Assembly: GCF_009873495.1 (NCBI RefSeq)
Contig: NZ_CP046703.1
Location: forward strand, 4,506,501-4,570,500
DNA from: Nostoc sp. ATCC 53789
GTDB lineage: Bacteria > Cyanobacteriota > Cyanobacteriia > Cyanobacteriales > Nostocaceae
Direction: 5' to 3'
Length of the DNA stretch: 64,000 bases
Positions 42,948-51,349 of the stretch are shown here, one piece after another (the stretch's first letter is position 1; every line of letters starts with the position of its first letter). Made by a program: the position numbers and the translations under genes. The notes under the pieces were generated by a model. The model did no database searches and was not told where the DNA came from. It was given only the letters and a program-made list of their open reading frames with translations.

Positions 42948-43721
42948 CTAATCGTCAGAGTTTGGGTTGCTTAAGGATTGTCTATGAGGAAACAATGTAG
43001 TCAACAGTCTGCTTATGCTCCCTTGTCCATAAATCTGATTCCCGAAACCGTTAGGGGATTCTGTAGTTAGCTGATTGGGGTCTGAGTCAGGTTTTATAGG
43101 CTCTTGGGCGGGTTCTTGCAAGGGGGGTTCAATATCCTTGGCTGGTTCCTCTACGGGAGGAGGCTGGCTTTCAGGAGTGGCGGGAGATTTAAAGTAAGAA
43201 ATCGACTTATTTTGTTTGAAATCCACAAAAGCGGCGGCTGAGAAGTTAGTTGAGGAAACTACCTTTTCCTTAACTTCACCTGAGCCATTTTCTTCTTCCT
43301 TCTGCGGTGGCGCACTTGTAGCTGTAGGGTTATTCGTGGATGGTTCCGGCTGCTTTGTTTGAGCAATTTGCCGACTGGTGTCTCCTAAAATCGATCCAGG
43401 TGGAACTACTTGTCCAGGTTCAACTGAATAGTTAAAAACTGTTGTTGCTGAACCAATGCAAGCATTTGCTCCAATTTTGCCCTTGCCAACCATCAAAAAA
43501 CCGGCTCCCAAGTTTGCCCCTACTTCTACCTCTAGGGTTCCTTCATGGACTTGGAGAATTGCTCCCATGCCAATACAGACCCCTGGGCCAATGATGATCT
43601 TGCTGTTTTCAGCCGCTTGGAGGATTACCCCAGGTGCAAGTACTGCGCTTGGATGAATAGTCACCTCACCACTAATGTAAGAATCAAAATTATTGCTGAG
43701 GCGCAGTGACAGCACAGACAT
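42948..43721 (-). CDS. ccmN: Carboxysome assembly protein CcmN
   Basis: A 257-residue adaptor linking the CcmM-Rubisco core to the shell. Residues ~18-125 form a left-handed beta-helix of hexapeptide repeats (SAVLAPGVILQAAENSKIII; GAGFLMVGKGKIGANACIGS). A long Pro/Glu/Ser-rich linker (~130-230) leads to the C-terminal encapsulation peptide, here QGSISRLLTTLFPHRQS, an amphipathic helix that binds CcmK shell hexamers. This is the normal CcmN layout. Fifth in the operon; a repeat-filled 198-base gap separates it from ccmM. Confidence 0.92.
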   Translation of the reverse strand: MSVLSLRLSNNFDSYISGEVTIHPSAVLAPGVILQAAENSKIIIGPGVCIGMGAILQVHEGTLEVEVGANLGAGFLMVGKGKIGANACIGSATTVFNYSVEPGQVVPPGSILGDTSRQIAQTKQPEPSTNNPTATSAPPQKEEENGSGEVKEKVVSSTNFSAAAFVDFKQNKSISYFKSPATPESQPPPVEEPAKDIEPPLQEPAQEPIKPDSDPNQLTTESPNGFGNQIYGQGSISRLLTTLFPHRQSLSNPNSDD

Positions 43722-43739
43722 GGAAATTTTAACCTCGGA

Positions 43740-43905
43740 AGCCGGAGTGGGGATGAGGAGTAGGGGAGGCAGGGGAGCGGGGGGGCAGGGGGCAAGGGAG
43801 GCAGGGGAGACAAGGGGACAGAGGTGAGAACTTGAAACAAGTCTTTAATTCTCCTTGTCCCCTTGTCCTCTTGCCCATACCCAATTCCCAATTCCCAATT
43901 CCCCA
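43740..43905. repeat. Composite dispersed repeat within the ccm operon
   Basis: A GGGGAGGCAGGGG-type G-rich tract, the 25-nt core GAGGTGAGAACTTGAAACAA... (43821-43845, first part quoted), CCTTGTCCCC units and CCCAATTCCCAATTCC heptamers. It is the reverse of the block at 13137-13262 and is inserted between ccmM and ccmN, so it is transcribed in the operon. Confidence 0.88.
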
Positions 43906-43919
43906 CTACCTACTACCTA

Positions 43920-45920
43920 CTATGGTCTTTGGATAATCGTTTCTAATACCCGACGCTTGGCTTTGGGGTCAATACCAATTAAGCGTACATATTCCCCTTG
44001 GTATTCGCCAAGGTGTCCTTCTACGGCTGCGATCGCTTCTCTTTCTGAGGAGGCTTGAATTTGACCAGTACTCGTCCAGGAACCTGTACGGAACCGCCGT
44101 TGGTCTACGTGTTCAAGGCTAATTTTAGAGCCGCCAGCCAATAATTGTCGGAGTTGGCCTACAACTTCAGCACTCAAGCGGGTACTGGTAGCTGTTGCTG
44201 TTGCTGTAGCAGAAGGCGCACTGCTAGTAAATGATTTCTGACTGCCAGAGGAGGCTACTTGACCATTAGGACGTTGGATAATTGTTTCTAATACCCGACG
44301 CTTGGCTTTGGCATCAATACCAATTAAGCGTACATATTCACCTTGGTATTCGCCAAGGTGTCCTTCTATAGCTGCGATCGCTTCTCTTTCTGAGGAGGCT
44401 TGAATTTGACCGGTACTCGTCCAGGAACCTGTACGGAACCGTCGTTCGTCTACGTGTTCAAGGCTAATCTTATACCCACCAGCCAATAATTGCCGGAGTT
44501 GGTCTACTACTTCAGTACTCAAATGGTTGCTGGTAGCTGTTGCCGTAGCACTTCCACTGCTAGTAAATGATGATTTTTGACTACCAGAGGAGGCTACTTG
44601 ACCATTTGGACGTTGGATAATCGTTTCTAATACCCGCCGTTTGGCTTTGGTATCAATGCCGATTAAACGCACATACTCGCCTTGATGGCTTTGTATACAT
44701 TCTTCCAAGCCGGAAATTACTTGATTTATGGAAGTTGCTTCAATTGGCTTGCAGCTAGTCCAGGAACCAGTACGGAAACGGCGCTCGTCTACGTGTTCCA
44801 TGCCAATTTTGTAACCACCTGCCAAAAGTTGGCGGATTTGCTCTACAGTTTCGCCATTGACTTTGCCACTGCTAGAGCCGTTACCGTTACCATTACCATT
44901 ACTGCTGTAGCTGCCATTGCTATGACTACTAGCCGGAGCCTTAAAATTGGTAGCTGGTTTAAAATCACCATCCGGGCGTTGGATGATGCTCTCTAACACA
45001 CGCCGTCTATCTTTGTCAATACCAAACAGGCGGACATATTCGCCGCTATGGTCACTTACACAGCTTTCTAATGCTGCGATCGCTTCACCAATGGATCTCG
45101 GTTCAATTGGTTGGCAACTAGTCCAAGAACCCGTGCGGAACCGTCTCTGGTCTACGTGTTCTGTACCAATCTTATACCCTTGTTCCAATAGATAGCGCAA
45201 CTGCTCTATTGTTTCTGCACCCAAGCTATTGCTCGCCACTTCACTACTCCTTTCCAACTCTAAAACAGTAATACCATTACCTGTATAAGATTTAGCGTTC
45301 TCATCCCGAATGGGTGCTATACATTTGCTATCCGCAGCACAAAGATAACCAGCTCGTAGCGCCTGATTAATCCCAACCACATGATGAGCAAATTCCTTAT
45401 CCTGCTCTTGCACATCTGGCAAGCGGTCAGCTTGCTGCTGGCTAGTAATTACCGCTCCCGAAGGTACATATTTACCTGGGGGAATTTCTACGTCTTGAAT
45501 CAAAGCGTGCATCATCACGATGCAACCTGCACCTACTCTGGCATTAAACACTGTAGAGCGAAAGCCAATGAAGGAATTATCGCCTACATAAGCTGGCCCG
45601 TGAATTAGAGCCATGTGGGTAATGCAAGCATTTTTACCTACCCATACCGAGTATTTCTCTTGGTCATCGCCAATTACTCGACCTTGCTCTAACCCATGAA
45701 TGACCACACCATCTTGAATATTAGTGTTTTCACCAAGATAAAAAGGTGTGCCTTCATCCGCTCTAATCGTAGTCCCCGGAGCAACGATTACATTTGCACC
45801 TATTCTTACATCCCCAATCAGATTGGAGAATGAATGTACAAAAGCAGTTTGATGGATTTTGGGTTCAGCTAAATTCCTTGACCACGGAGTTGGGGGTGCT
45901 GCCGTGCTGCGGACTGCCAT
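43920..45920 (-). CDS. ccmM: Carboxysome scaffold protein CcmM with four RbcS-like modules
   Basis: A 666-residue scaffold. Residues ~10-205 are a gamma-carbonic-anhydrase-like beta-helix (FVHSFSNLIGDVRIGANVIV; His residues in VVIHGLEQGR and ITHMALIHG). Four Rubisco-small-subunit-like modules follow, each with the motif (E)HVD(Q/E)RRFRTGSWTS; linkers are Ser/Gly/Ala/Thr-rich. The modules bind Rubisco and condense it to start the carboxysome. Modules 3 and 4 are almost identical in DNA (period ~345 bases), a recent duplication. An internal AAGGAG plus GTG at 45239 should give a ~439-residue short form holding only the four modules. Fourth gene of the operon. Confidence 0.95.
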   Translation of the reverse strand: MAVRSTAAPPTPWSRNLAEPKIHQTAFVHSFSNLIGDVRIGANVIVAPGTTIRADEGTPFYLGENTNIQDGVVIHGLEQGRVIGDDQEKYSVWVGKNACITHMALIHGPAYVGDNSFIGFRSTVFNARVGAGCIVMMHALIQDVEIPPGKYVPSGAVITSQQQADRLPDVQEQDKEFAHHVVGINQALRAGYLCAADSKCIAPIRDENAKSYTGNGITVLELERSSEVASNSLGAETIEQLRYLLEQGYKIGTEHVDQRRFRTGSWTSCQPIEPRSIGEAIAALESCVSDHSGEYVRLFGIDKDRRRVLESIIQRPDGDFKPATNFKAPASSHSNGSYSSNGNGNGNGSSSGKVNGETVEQIRQLLAGGYKIGMEHVDERRFRTGSWTSCKPIEATSINQVISGLEECIQSHQGEYVRLIGIDTKAKRRVLETIIQRPNGQVASSGSQKSSFTSSGSATATATSNHLSTEVVDQLRQLLAGGYKISLEHVDERRFRTGSWTSTGQIQASSEREAIAAIEGHLGEYQGEYVRLIGIDAKAKRRVLETIIQRPNGQVASSGSQKSFTSSAPSATATATATSTRLSAEVVGQLRQLLAGGSKISLEHVDQRRFRTGSWTSTGQIQASSEREAIAAVEGHLGEYQGEYVRLIGIDPKAKRRVLETIIQRP
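45237..45252 (-). promoter_or_regulatory. Internal ribosome binding site and GTG start for the short CcmM isoform
   Basis: On the minus strand AAGGAG (45252-45247), then 7 bases, then GTG (45239-45237) in frame with ccmM, opening with VASNSLGAET just before the first RbcS-like module. Short CcmM (M35 in Synechococcus) arises from such an internal start in known carboxysomes. Confidence 0.8.
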
Positions 45921-45944
45921 TGCGAGATTCCTCCTATATTGTCA

Positions 45945-46018
45945 TTTGTCATCTGTCCGTTGTCATTTGTCCTTTGTTATTCACTAATGACCAATGACCA
46001 ATGACCAATGACTAAATG
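45945..46018. repeat. TGTCATT/TGACCAA heptamer repeats between ccmL and ccmM
   Basis: Units of ATTTGTC/ATTGTC and then ATGACCA (about four copies) fill the 99-base gap. Same class as 20600-20642 and 49597-49622. The two halves are complementary, so the gap can fold on itself. Confidence 0.8.
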
Positions 46019-46019
46019 A

Positions 46020-46322
46020 CTATCGATATTGATCTTTTTTGCTGTAAATCATGCGATCTTCAACATAAATTGTATCTATGATCGCCACTACCACTGCATC
46101 TAGTGGTCGCTGTTCGTTGCCAATAACTTGACGAGCAACACTACCACGACTGACAAGTACCCACTCATCTACACCTGCTCCCACACTATCTGCTGCTACC
46201 TCATATTGTGGGAGGATGTTTCCGTCTTCATCTACAAATTGTAACAACAGTAGTTTCACACCTCTAAGACTTGGATCTTTTTGGGTGCTAACTACTGTGC
46301 CGCGAACTTTAGCGACTTGCAT
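46020..46322 (-). CDS. ccmL: Carboxysome vertex protein CcmL
   Basis: A 100-residue BMV (EutN/CcmL) protein forming pentamers that cap the twelve vertices of the shell. MQVAKVRGTVVSTQKDPSLR, LLLLQFVDEDGNILP and SVGAGVDEWVLVSRGS are the family features, ending with the DAVVVAIIDTIYV strand. Only 6 bases separate it from ccmK1, so it is certainly cotranscribed. Complete. Confidence 0.96.
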   Translation of the reverse strand: MQVAKVRGTVVSTQKDPSLRGVKLLLLQFVDEDGNILPQYEVAADSVGAGVDEWVLVSRGSVARQVIGNEQRPLDAVVVAIIDTIYVEDRMIYSKKDQYR

Positions 46323-46328
46323 TAAAAA

Positions 46329-46673
46329 TTACGGTCTTCTACCGAAAGGACGAATTGCGTTCACATTTTCCCGGAATTGTTCTACGTCTTCTGTATAACG
46401 AATTGGTAGGACGTATTCCAAGTTTTCGTGAGGACGAGCAATGATGTGAGTAGACAGCACTTGTCCACCGTTGACTCGCTTCACTGATTCAACACCTGCG
46501 GCTACGGAAGCTTGTACTTCCGATACATCTCCCCGAACAATTACGGTAACTCGACCACTGCCGATTTTTTCATAGCCGACTAGAGTCACACGAGCAGCTT
46601 TCACCATCGCATCAGCAGCTTCCACAACTGCTGGAAAGCCCAGAGTTTCAACCATTCCCACTGCAATTGACAT
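46329..46673 (-). CDS. ccmK1: Carboxysome shell hexamer protein CcmK1
   Basis: A 114-residue BMC shell protein: IAVGMVETLGFPAVVEAADA, VTLVGYEKIGSGRVTVIVRG, then the RPHENLEYVLPIRYTE end. The extra tail EQFRENVNAIRPFGRRP distinguishes CcmK1 from CcmK2 in related strains; the assignment is by that tail and gene order. Its hexamers tile the facets and have a central pore for bicarbonate and RuBP. Second gene of the operon, 90 bases after ccmK2. Confidence 0.93.
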   Translation of the reverse strand: MSIAVGMVETLGFPAVVEAADAMVKAARVTLVGYEKIGSGRVTVIVRGDVSEVQASVAAGVESVKRVNGGQVLSTHIIARPHENLEYVLPIRYTEDVEQFRENVNAIRPFGRRP

Positions 46674-46763
46674 TAGTTTTAATCCCTATTTAAAGTTTTT
46701 AGCTTTGGACAAAAGTGATGCTCAAAAAAGCAAAGAGCGTTAATTACTTTTTTTAAACAGCTT

Positions 46764-47072
46764 TTAGGTACGGAACTGTTCTACAGCTTCTGTGTAACGA
46801 ATCGGCAAGACGTATTCCAGGTTCTCATGAGGACGAGCAATGATGTGAGTGGACAACACTTCACCACCAAAGACTCTTTTCGCCGCTTCAACCCCAGCAG
46901 CTACAGAAGCTTGCACTTCCGATACATCTCCCCGAACTATCACGGTGACGCGAGCGCTACCAATTTTTTCATACCCTACTAAGGTGACACGGGCGGCTTT
47001 CACCATCGCATCAGCAGCTTCCACAACTGCTGGAAAGCCTTTCGTTTCAATCATTCCAACTGCAATTGGCAT
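46764..47072 (-). CDS. ccmK2: Carboxysome shell hexamer protein CcmK2
   Basis: A 102-residue BMC shell protein, the major facet component, very similar to the next gene: MPIAVGMIETKGFPAVVEAA, GYEKIGSARVTVIVRGDVSE, HENLEYVLPIRYTEAVEQFR. The usual KIGSGRV pore motif is here KIGSARV, so the pore-loop Gly is Ala in this copy while the K1 copy keeps Gly. First gene of the operon; the 659-base gap upstream must hold its promoter. Confidence 0.94.
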   Translation of the reverse strand: MPIAVGMIETKGFPAVVEAADAMVKAARVTLVGYEKIGSARVTVIVRGDVSEVQASVAAGVEAAKRVFGGEVLSTHIIARPHENLEYVLPIRYTEAVEQFRT

Positions 47073-47731
47073 CGCAGAACTCCTACAAAATTAATGCAAT
47101 CTGTACTGTCGTTTGAATTTTTTGACGGGGAGAGCCTGATCTTATAGCTAAGAAAACACTTCCAATTTAAGCATAGGAAAGCTTGGCGTTCCTGGCAATA
47201 TAAATTACTATAATAGTTTATGATAAGAAAGTTTTAAAAAACTTAACAAATATTTATCTAGGCTTTTGAGCAATTAAAGTTTACTGAATTACTTGAGCAG
47301 CCACTTATGCTTTATAATTTCTTTATCACATTTACAAAACGATATTCATAACCAAGGCTAATTCTATCTGGTGAGGGAAGAGCGGCGGCTGTATCTTTTA
47401 CTGTATCTATCTTTCCTCGAATTTTGCTGGATGTACAACGACTAGGTGAAAAGTATATAATCTTTTCAAATATATCGTATAAATTACTCTGCTCAAAGTA
47501 GAAATACTATTGTAAAAACAGAGGTGAGGTTAAGGCAAGTAAATGCTTTTGCGTATGTAAAGTTATATTTTATCAAAGTTTAGTAGGGCAAAGGAAAGTA
47601 AAAATACTTTGGATAATTTAGTTTAAACAATAGTAAAAAAATGTTGATATTTTACTAAATTTAGTTTTTTAAATAAATAATTGTCTGAAAGATTTTTTAA
47701 AATAAAGGCTGAGTCATAAAGGTAAATTTAA
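47073..47731. other. Divergent promoter region between ccmK2 and ndhF3
   Basis: 659 AT-rich bases with no gene. A TAGTAAAA-N11/10-TTTTACTA inverted repeat (47631-47657) lies 75 bases before ndhF3 and could be an operator for the nearby LysR regulator. A GTATATAAT sequence near 47453 could be a -10. HIP1 sites and heptamer repeats, common elsewhere, are absent here, as expected for a control region. Consensus NdhR or CmpR boxes were not clearly found. Confidence 0.5.
47631..47657. promoter_or_regulatory. Inverted repeat, candidate LysR operator of ndhF3
   Basis: TAGTAAAA (47631-47638) and TTTTACTA (47650-47657) are exact 8-bp complements with an 11-base centre (AATGTTGATA region). LysR operators are often palindromes containing T-N11-A. 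Position and geometry are suggestive only. Confidence 0.4.
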
Positions 47732-49588
47732 ATGGATCAATTTCTATTTTCAACAAGTTGGTTTGTGCCTTTATATAGCTTATTAGGCGCAATTTTGACG
47801 TTGCCCTGGGGAATAGGAATAATTCAGCGAACAGGGCCAAGACCTGCGGCATACATCAACTTGTTGACAACTGTTGTGGCTTTTGTCCATAGTCTATTTG
47901 TATTTAAAAATATCTGGGATAGAGAACCAGAAAATTTACTGGTGCCGTGGTTTAAAGCTGCTGATTTAGACTTATCTTTTAGCTTGGAACTCTCACCAGT
48001 CAGTATTGGGGCAACAGTTTTAATTACAGGTTTAAGCTTACTGGCACAAGTTTACGCTCTGGGTTACATGGAAAAGGACTGGTCGCTAGCACGTTTTTTT
48101 GCGCTGCTAGGATTTTTTGAAGCAGCGTTGAGTGGTCTAGCAATCAGCGATTCTTTGTTTCTCAGCTATGCCCTTTTAGAAGTTCTGACACTTTCGACTT
48201 ACTTGCTAGTGGGATTCTGGTATGCTCAACCGCTAGTAGTGACGGCGGCGCGAGATGCGTTTTGGACTAAACGGGTAGGAGACTTGTTGCTGCTGATGGC
48301 TGTGGTGACACTTTCCAACTTAGCCGGTAGTTTGAACTTTTCGGATTTATATGAGTGGGCGCAAACAGCTAATTTAAGCCCAGTGACATCAACATTGCTG
48401 GGGTTGGCGTTAATTGCTGGGCCGGCTGGAAAATGTGCCCAATTTCCATTGCACCTGTGGTTAGATGAGGCGATGGAAGGGCCCAATCCTGCTTCGGTAA
48501 TGCGAAACTCACTGGTAGTCGCCGGTGGCGCTTATTTACTGTATAAATTTCAACCATTGTTAGCACTGTCGCCAATTGCCTTGAATGCTTTGGTAATCAT
48601 GGGTACGGTGACAGCAATTGGGGCGACATTAGTATCTATAGCTCAAATTGACATTAAGCGATCGCTATCTCATTCCACCAGTGCATACATGGGGTTAGTG
48701 TTTTTAGCGGTGGGGTTACAGCAAGGTGGTGTAGCACTGATGTTGCTGTTAACTCATGCGATCGCTAAAGCATTATTATTTATGAGTTCTGGTTCAGTTA
48801 TCTTAACTACCCAAAGCCAAGACTTAACCGAAATGGGCGGACTTTGGTCACGGATGCCAGCCACCACCACCGCTTTTATTGTCGGTTCGGCAGGTATGGT
48901 AACGCTTCTACCATTGGGAAGCTTTTGGGCAATGCTAGGATGGGCGGACGGTTTCGTGAATATTAGCCCTTGGGTGATTGGGGTTTTATTATTAGTCAAT
49001 GGCTTGACAGCATTGAACTTAACTAGAGTATTCAGATTAGTCTTCTGGGGAAAACCGCAACAAAAGACTCGACGCACGCCAGAAGTTGGTTGGCAAATGG
49101 CCTTCCCGATGGTGACTCTCACAATCTTAACTCTGCTTTTACCCTTGATGTTACAGCAATGGTACTTACTACCAGATTGGGAAAGTATTAATTGGTATGT
49201 AGCATTAGCGTTATTTGCTTCTACTGTGCTGGGAGTAGTTATAGGTTCTACAGTTTATCTGCACAAAGCTTGGTCAAGATCGAGATTTTTGGCGTGGAGA
49301 TTTGTGCAAGACTTATTAGGTTATGATTTTTATATTGACCGAGTTTATCGCGTAACGGTAGTGAGTGCAGTCGCACTGCTATCTAGAATTTCTGCTTGGA
49401 GCGATCGCTATTTAGTCGATGGTCTAGTAAACTTAGTTGGGTTTGCGACAATTTTTGGCGGACAAACTTTAAAGTACAGCATTTCTGGGCAATCTCAGGG
49501 CTATATGTTGACCATCCTCGCAGTTGTCAGCGTCCTGGTTTTCTTCATTGGTTGGTCATCTGGTTTACTAGATAAATTGCCTTTTTAA
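47732..49588 (+). CDS. ndhF3: NDH-1 subunit F3 (CO2-uptake complex)
   Basis: A 618-residue proton-pumping NuoL/NdhF-type antiporter subunit with about 15 membrane segments. Motifs include LEVLTLSTYLLVGFWYAQPL, GKCAQFPLHLWLDEAMEGPN, PNPASVMRNSLVVAGGAYLL and the DIKRSLSHSTSAYMG helix with its Lys. It is part of the specialised NDH-1MS complex that, with CupA, hydrates CO2 to bicarbonate under low CO2. The F3 assignment rests on the following ndhD3 and cupA. It is divergent from the ccm operon, so carbon limitation could activate both. Confidence 0.94.
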   Translation: MDQFLFSTSWFVPLYSLLGAILTLPWGIGIIQRTGPRPAAYINLLTTVVAFVHSLFVFKNIWDREPENLLVPWFKAADLDLSFSLELSPVSIGATVLITGLSLLAQVYALGYMEKDWSLARFFALLGFFEAALSGLAISDSLFLSYALLEVLTLSTYLLVGFWYAQPLVVTAARDAFWTKRVGDLLLLMAVVTLSNLAGSLNFSDLYEWAQTANLSPVTSTLLGLALIAGPAGKCAQFPLHLWLDEAMEGPNPASVMRNSLVVAGGAYLLYKFQPLLALSPIALNALVIMGTVTAIGATLVSIAQIDIKRSLSHSTSAYMGLVFLAVGLQQGGVALMLLLTHAIAKALLFMSSGSVILTTQSQDLTEMGGLWSRMPATTTAFIVGSAGMVTLLPLGSFWAMLGWADGFVNISPWVIGVLLLVNGLTALNLTRVFRLVFWGKPQQKTRRTPEVGWQMAFPMVTLTILTLLLPLMLQQWYLLPDWESINWYVALALFASTVLGVVIGSTVYLHKAWSRSRFLAWRFVQDLLGYDFYIDRVYRVTVVSAVALLSRISAWSDRYLVDGLVNLVGFATIFGGQTLKYSISGQSQGYMLTILAVVSVLVFFIGWSSGLLDKLPF

Positions 49589-49596
49589 AGATATTG

Positions 49597-49685
49597 TCAT
49601 TGGTCATTTGTCATTTGTGATTGGGTAAGAGTTTTTTCCCATTCCCAATTCCCCATTCCCAATTCCCCATTCCCAATTCCATATC
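49597..49685. repeat. Heptamer repeats between ndhF3 and ndhD3
   Basis: CATTGGTCATTTGTCATTTG (49597-49618 region) and then CCCAATTCCCCATTCC units up to the ndhD3 start. It is transcribed as operon spacer and brings no start signal for ndhD3 that I can see. Confidence 0.85.
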
Positions 49686-49690
49686 TGCTT

Positions 49691-51196
49691 ATGCTTAGTG
49701 TTTTAATTCTAGTGCCGTTAATCGGTGCAGCTTTAATTGGTTTCTCGCCCTCTGGTATCAATGGGAAATTTGCCCGTGGGGTGGCTTTGGTCTTTGCCAT
49801 TATCGCTTTCTTGTGGACAATCGTACTAGCAATTCAGTTCCATCCAGGGGAAATCACTCAACAGTTTGCTGAGTCTGTACCTTGGATAGATGTCTTAGGC
49901 TTAAACTATAACCTGGGAATTGATGGTTTATCTTTGCCACTGCTGGGTTTGAATGGACTGTTAACTTCTATTGCCATCTACAGTAGCGATGAATCTCTAC
50001 AGCGCCCGAAATTTTATTACTCTTTGATACTATTATTGAGCGCTGGGGTGACTGGAGCATTTCTGGCACAGGATTTACTATTATTTTTCCTGTTTTACGA
50101 ATTAGAACTAATTCCGCTATATCTGTTGATAGCTATTTGGGGTGGGGCAAAGCGGGGTTATGCGGCTACAAAATTTCTTATTTATACCGCCGTTTCAGGA
50201 ATCTTGATTTTGGCAAGTTTCCTCGGCATGGTTTGGCTGAGTGGTTCCTCTAGCTTTGCACTAGCAACCTTAAACGCTACGACTTTACCCTTAGCCACAC
50301 AGCTTTTACTGCTAGCGGGGATTTTGATCGGTTTCGGGATTAAAATTCCCTTAGTTCCCTTTCATACTTGGTTACCAGATGCTCACGTTGAAGCTTCCAC
50401 ACCAATTTCGGTGCTATTGGCTGGGGTATTGTTGAAGTTGGGAACTTACGGCTTACTGCGGTTTGGTATGAACTTGTTACCAGAAGCTTGGGCTTATTTA
50501 GCTCCTTGGTTAGCGACTTGGGCAGTGGTGAGTGTATTGTATGGTGCATCCTGCGCGATCGCTCAAACCGATATGAAAAAAATGGTAGCATACAGTTCCA
50601 TTGGACACATGGGCTATGTGCTGTTGGCGACGGCGGCGGCTACACCATTAAGCGTGTTAGGTGCTGTAATGCAGATGATTAGCCACGGCTTAATTTCTGC
50701 CATGCTGTTTTTGCTGGTAGGAGTTGTGTATAAAAAAGCCGGAAGCCGAGATTTAGATGTTATCCAAGGATTGCTGAACCCAGAACGGGGTATGCCTGTA
50801 ATTGGTAGCTTAATGGTTTTGGGAGTTATGGCCAGTGCTGGGATACCAGGAATGGTAGGGTTTATTTCCGAATTCATCATTTTTCGGGGCAGTTTCGCAG
50901 TTTTTCCAGTGCAAACTTTACTATCAATGCTTGGTACTGGCTTAACTGCGGTTTACTTCCTTATACTCCTCGACCGCGCCTTTTTTGGCCGCTTGTCTGC
51001 ACAAGTTACTAACTTACCACGTGTGTATTGGAGCGATCGCGCCCCAGCTGCAATTTTAGCTGTGCTGATTGTGATTTTCGGCATTCAACCCGCTTGGTTA
51101 GCACGCTGGACTGAACCAACAATTACAGCAATGGTGAATAGCCAAAATGTAGTAGTAGCAGTGTCCTTGGAGAAAGCAATGGGGAATGGGGAATAA
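49691..51196 (+). CDS. ndhD3: NDH-1 subunit D3 (CO2-uptake complex)
   Basis: A 501-residue NuoM/NdhD-type proton-pumping subunit with ~14 membrane segments: FLFYELELIPLYLLIAIWGG (with the key Glu), LVPFHTWLPDAHVEASTPIS, TDMKKMVAYSSIGHMGYVLL and SAGIPGMVGFISEFIIFRGS. With NdhF3 and CupA it makes the inducible high-affinity CO2-uptake NDH-1. The start ATG 49691 (MLSVLILVPLIG) is right after the repeat spacer. The last four codons (MGNGE) look like the start of the following heptamer repeat, so the C terminus has been extended by repeat DNA. Confidence 0.94.
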   Translation: MLSVLILVPLIGAALIGFSPSGINGKFARGVALVFAIIAFLWTIVLAIQFHPGEITQQFAESVPWIDVLGLNYNLGIDGLSLPLLGLNGLLTSIAIYSSDESLQRPKFYYSLILLLSAGVTGAFLAQDLLLFFLFYELELIPLYLLIAIWGGAKRGYAATKFLIYTAVSGILILASFLGMVWLSGSSSFALATLNATTLPLATQLLLLAGILIGFGIKIPLVPFHTWLPDAHVEASTPISVLLAGVLLKLGTYGLLRFGMNLLPEAWAYLAPWLATWAVVSVLYGASCAIAQTDMKKMVAYSSIGHMGYVLLATAAATPLSVLGAVMQMISHGLISAMLFLLVGVVYKKAGSRDLDVIQGLLNPERGMPVIGSLMVLGVMASAGIPGMVGFISEFIIFRGSFAVFPVQTLLSMLGTGLTAVYFLILLDRAFFGRLSAQVTNLPRVYWSDRAPAAILAVLIVIFGIQPAWLARWTEPTITAMVNSQNVVVAVSLEKAMGNGE

Positions 51197-51330
51197 GGAA
51201 TGGGGACAAGGGGACAAGGGGACAAGAGGTGAGAACTTGAAACAAGTCTTTCCCCTTGTCCCTAATTCTCCTTGTCCCCAAGTCCTCTTCCCAATGCCCA
51301 ATTTCCAATTCCCAATGCCCCAATCCCTAT
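51181..51330. repeat. Composite dispersed repeat between ndhD3 and cupA
   Basis: GGGGAATGGGG units, GGGGACAAGG units, the 25-nt core (51226-51250, identical to 43821-43845), then CCTTGTCCCC and CCAATTCCCAATGCCC units. Its first bases code the end of NdhD3 and its last part would be read as a false N-terminal extension of CupA. Confidence 0.9.
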
Positions 51331-51349
51331 ACTTTTTGGAGAGATAGCA

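Noticed and set aside
51272..51349. N-terminal extension of CupA
   Set aside because: It is translated repeat DNA; ATG 51350 has a good ribosome binding site and the family N terminus.
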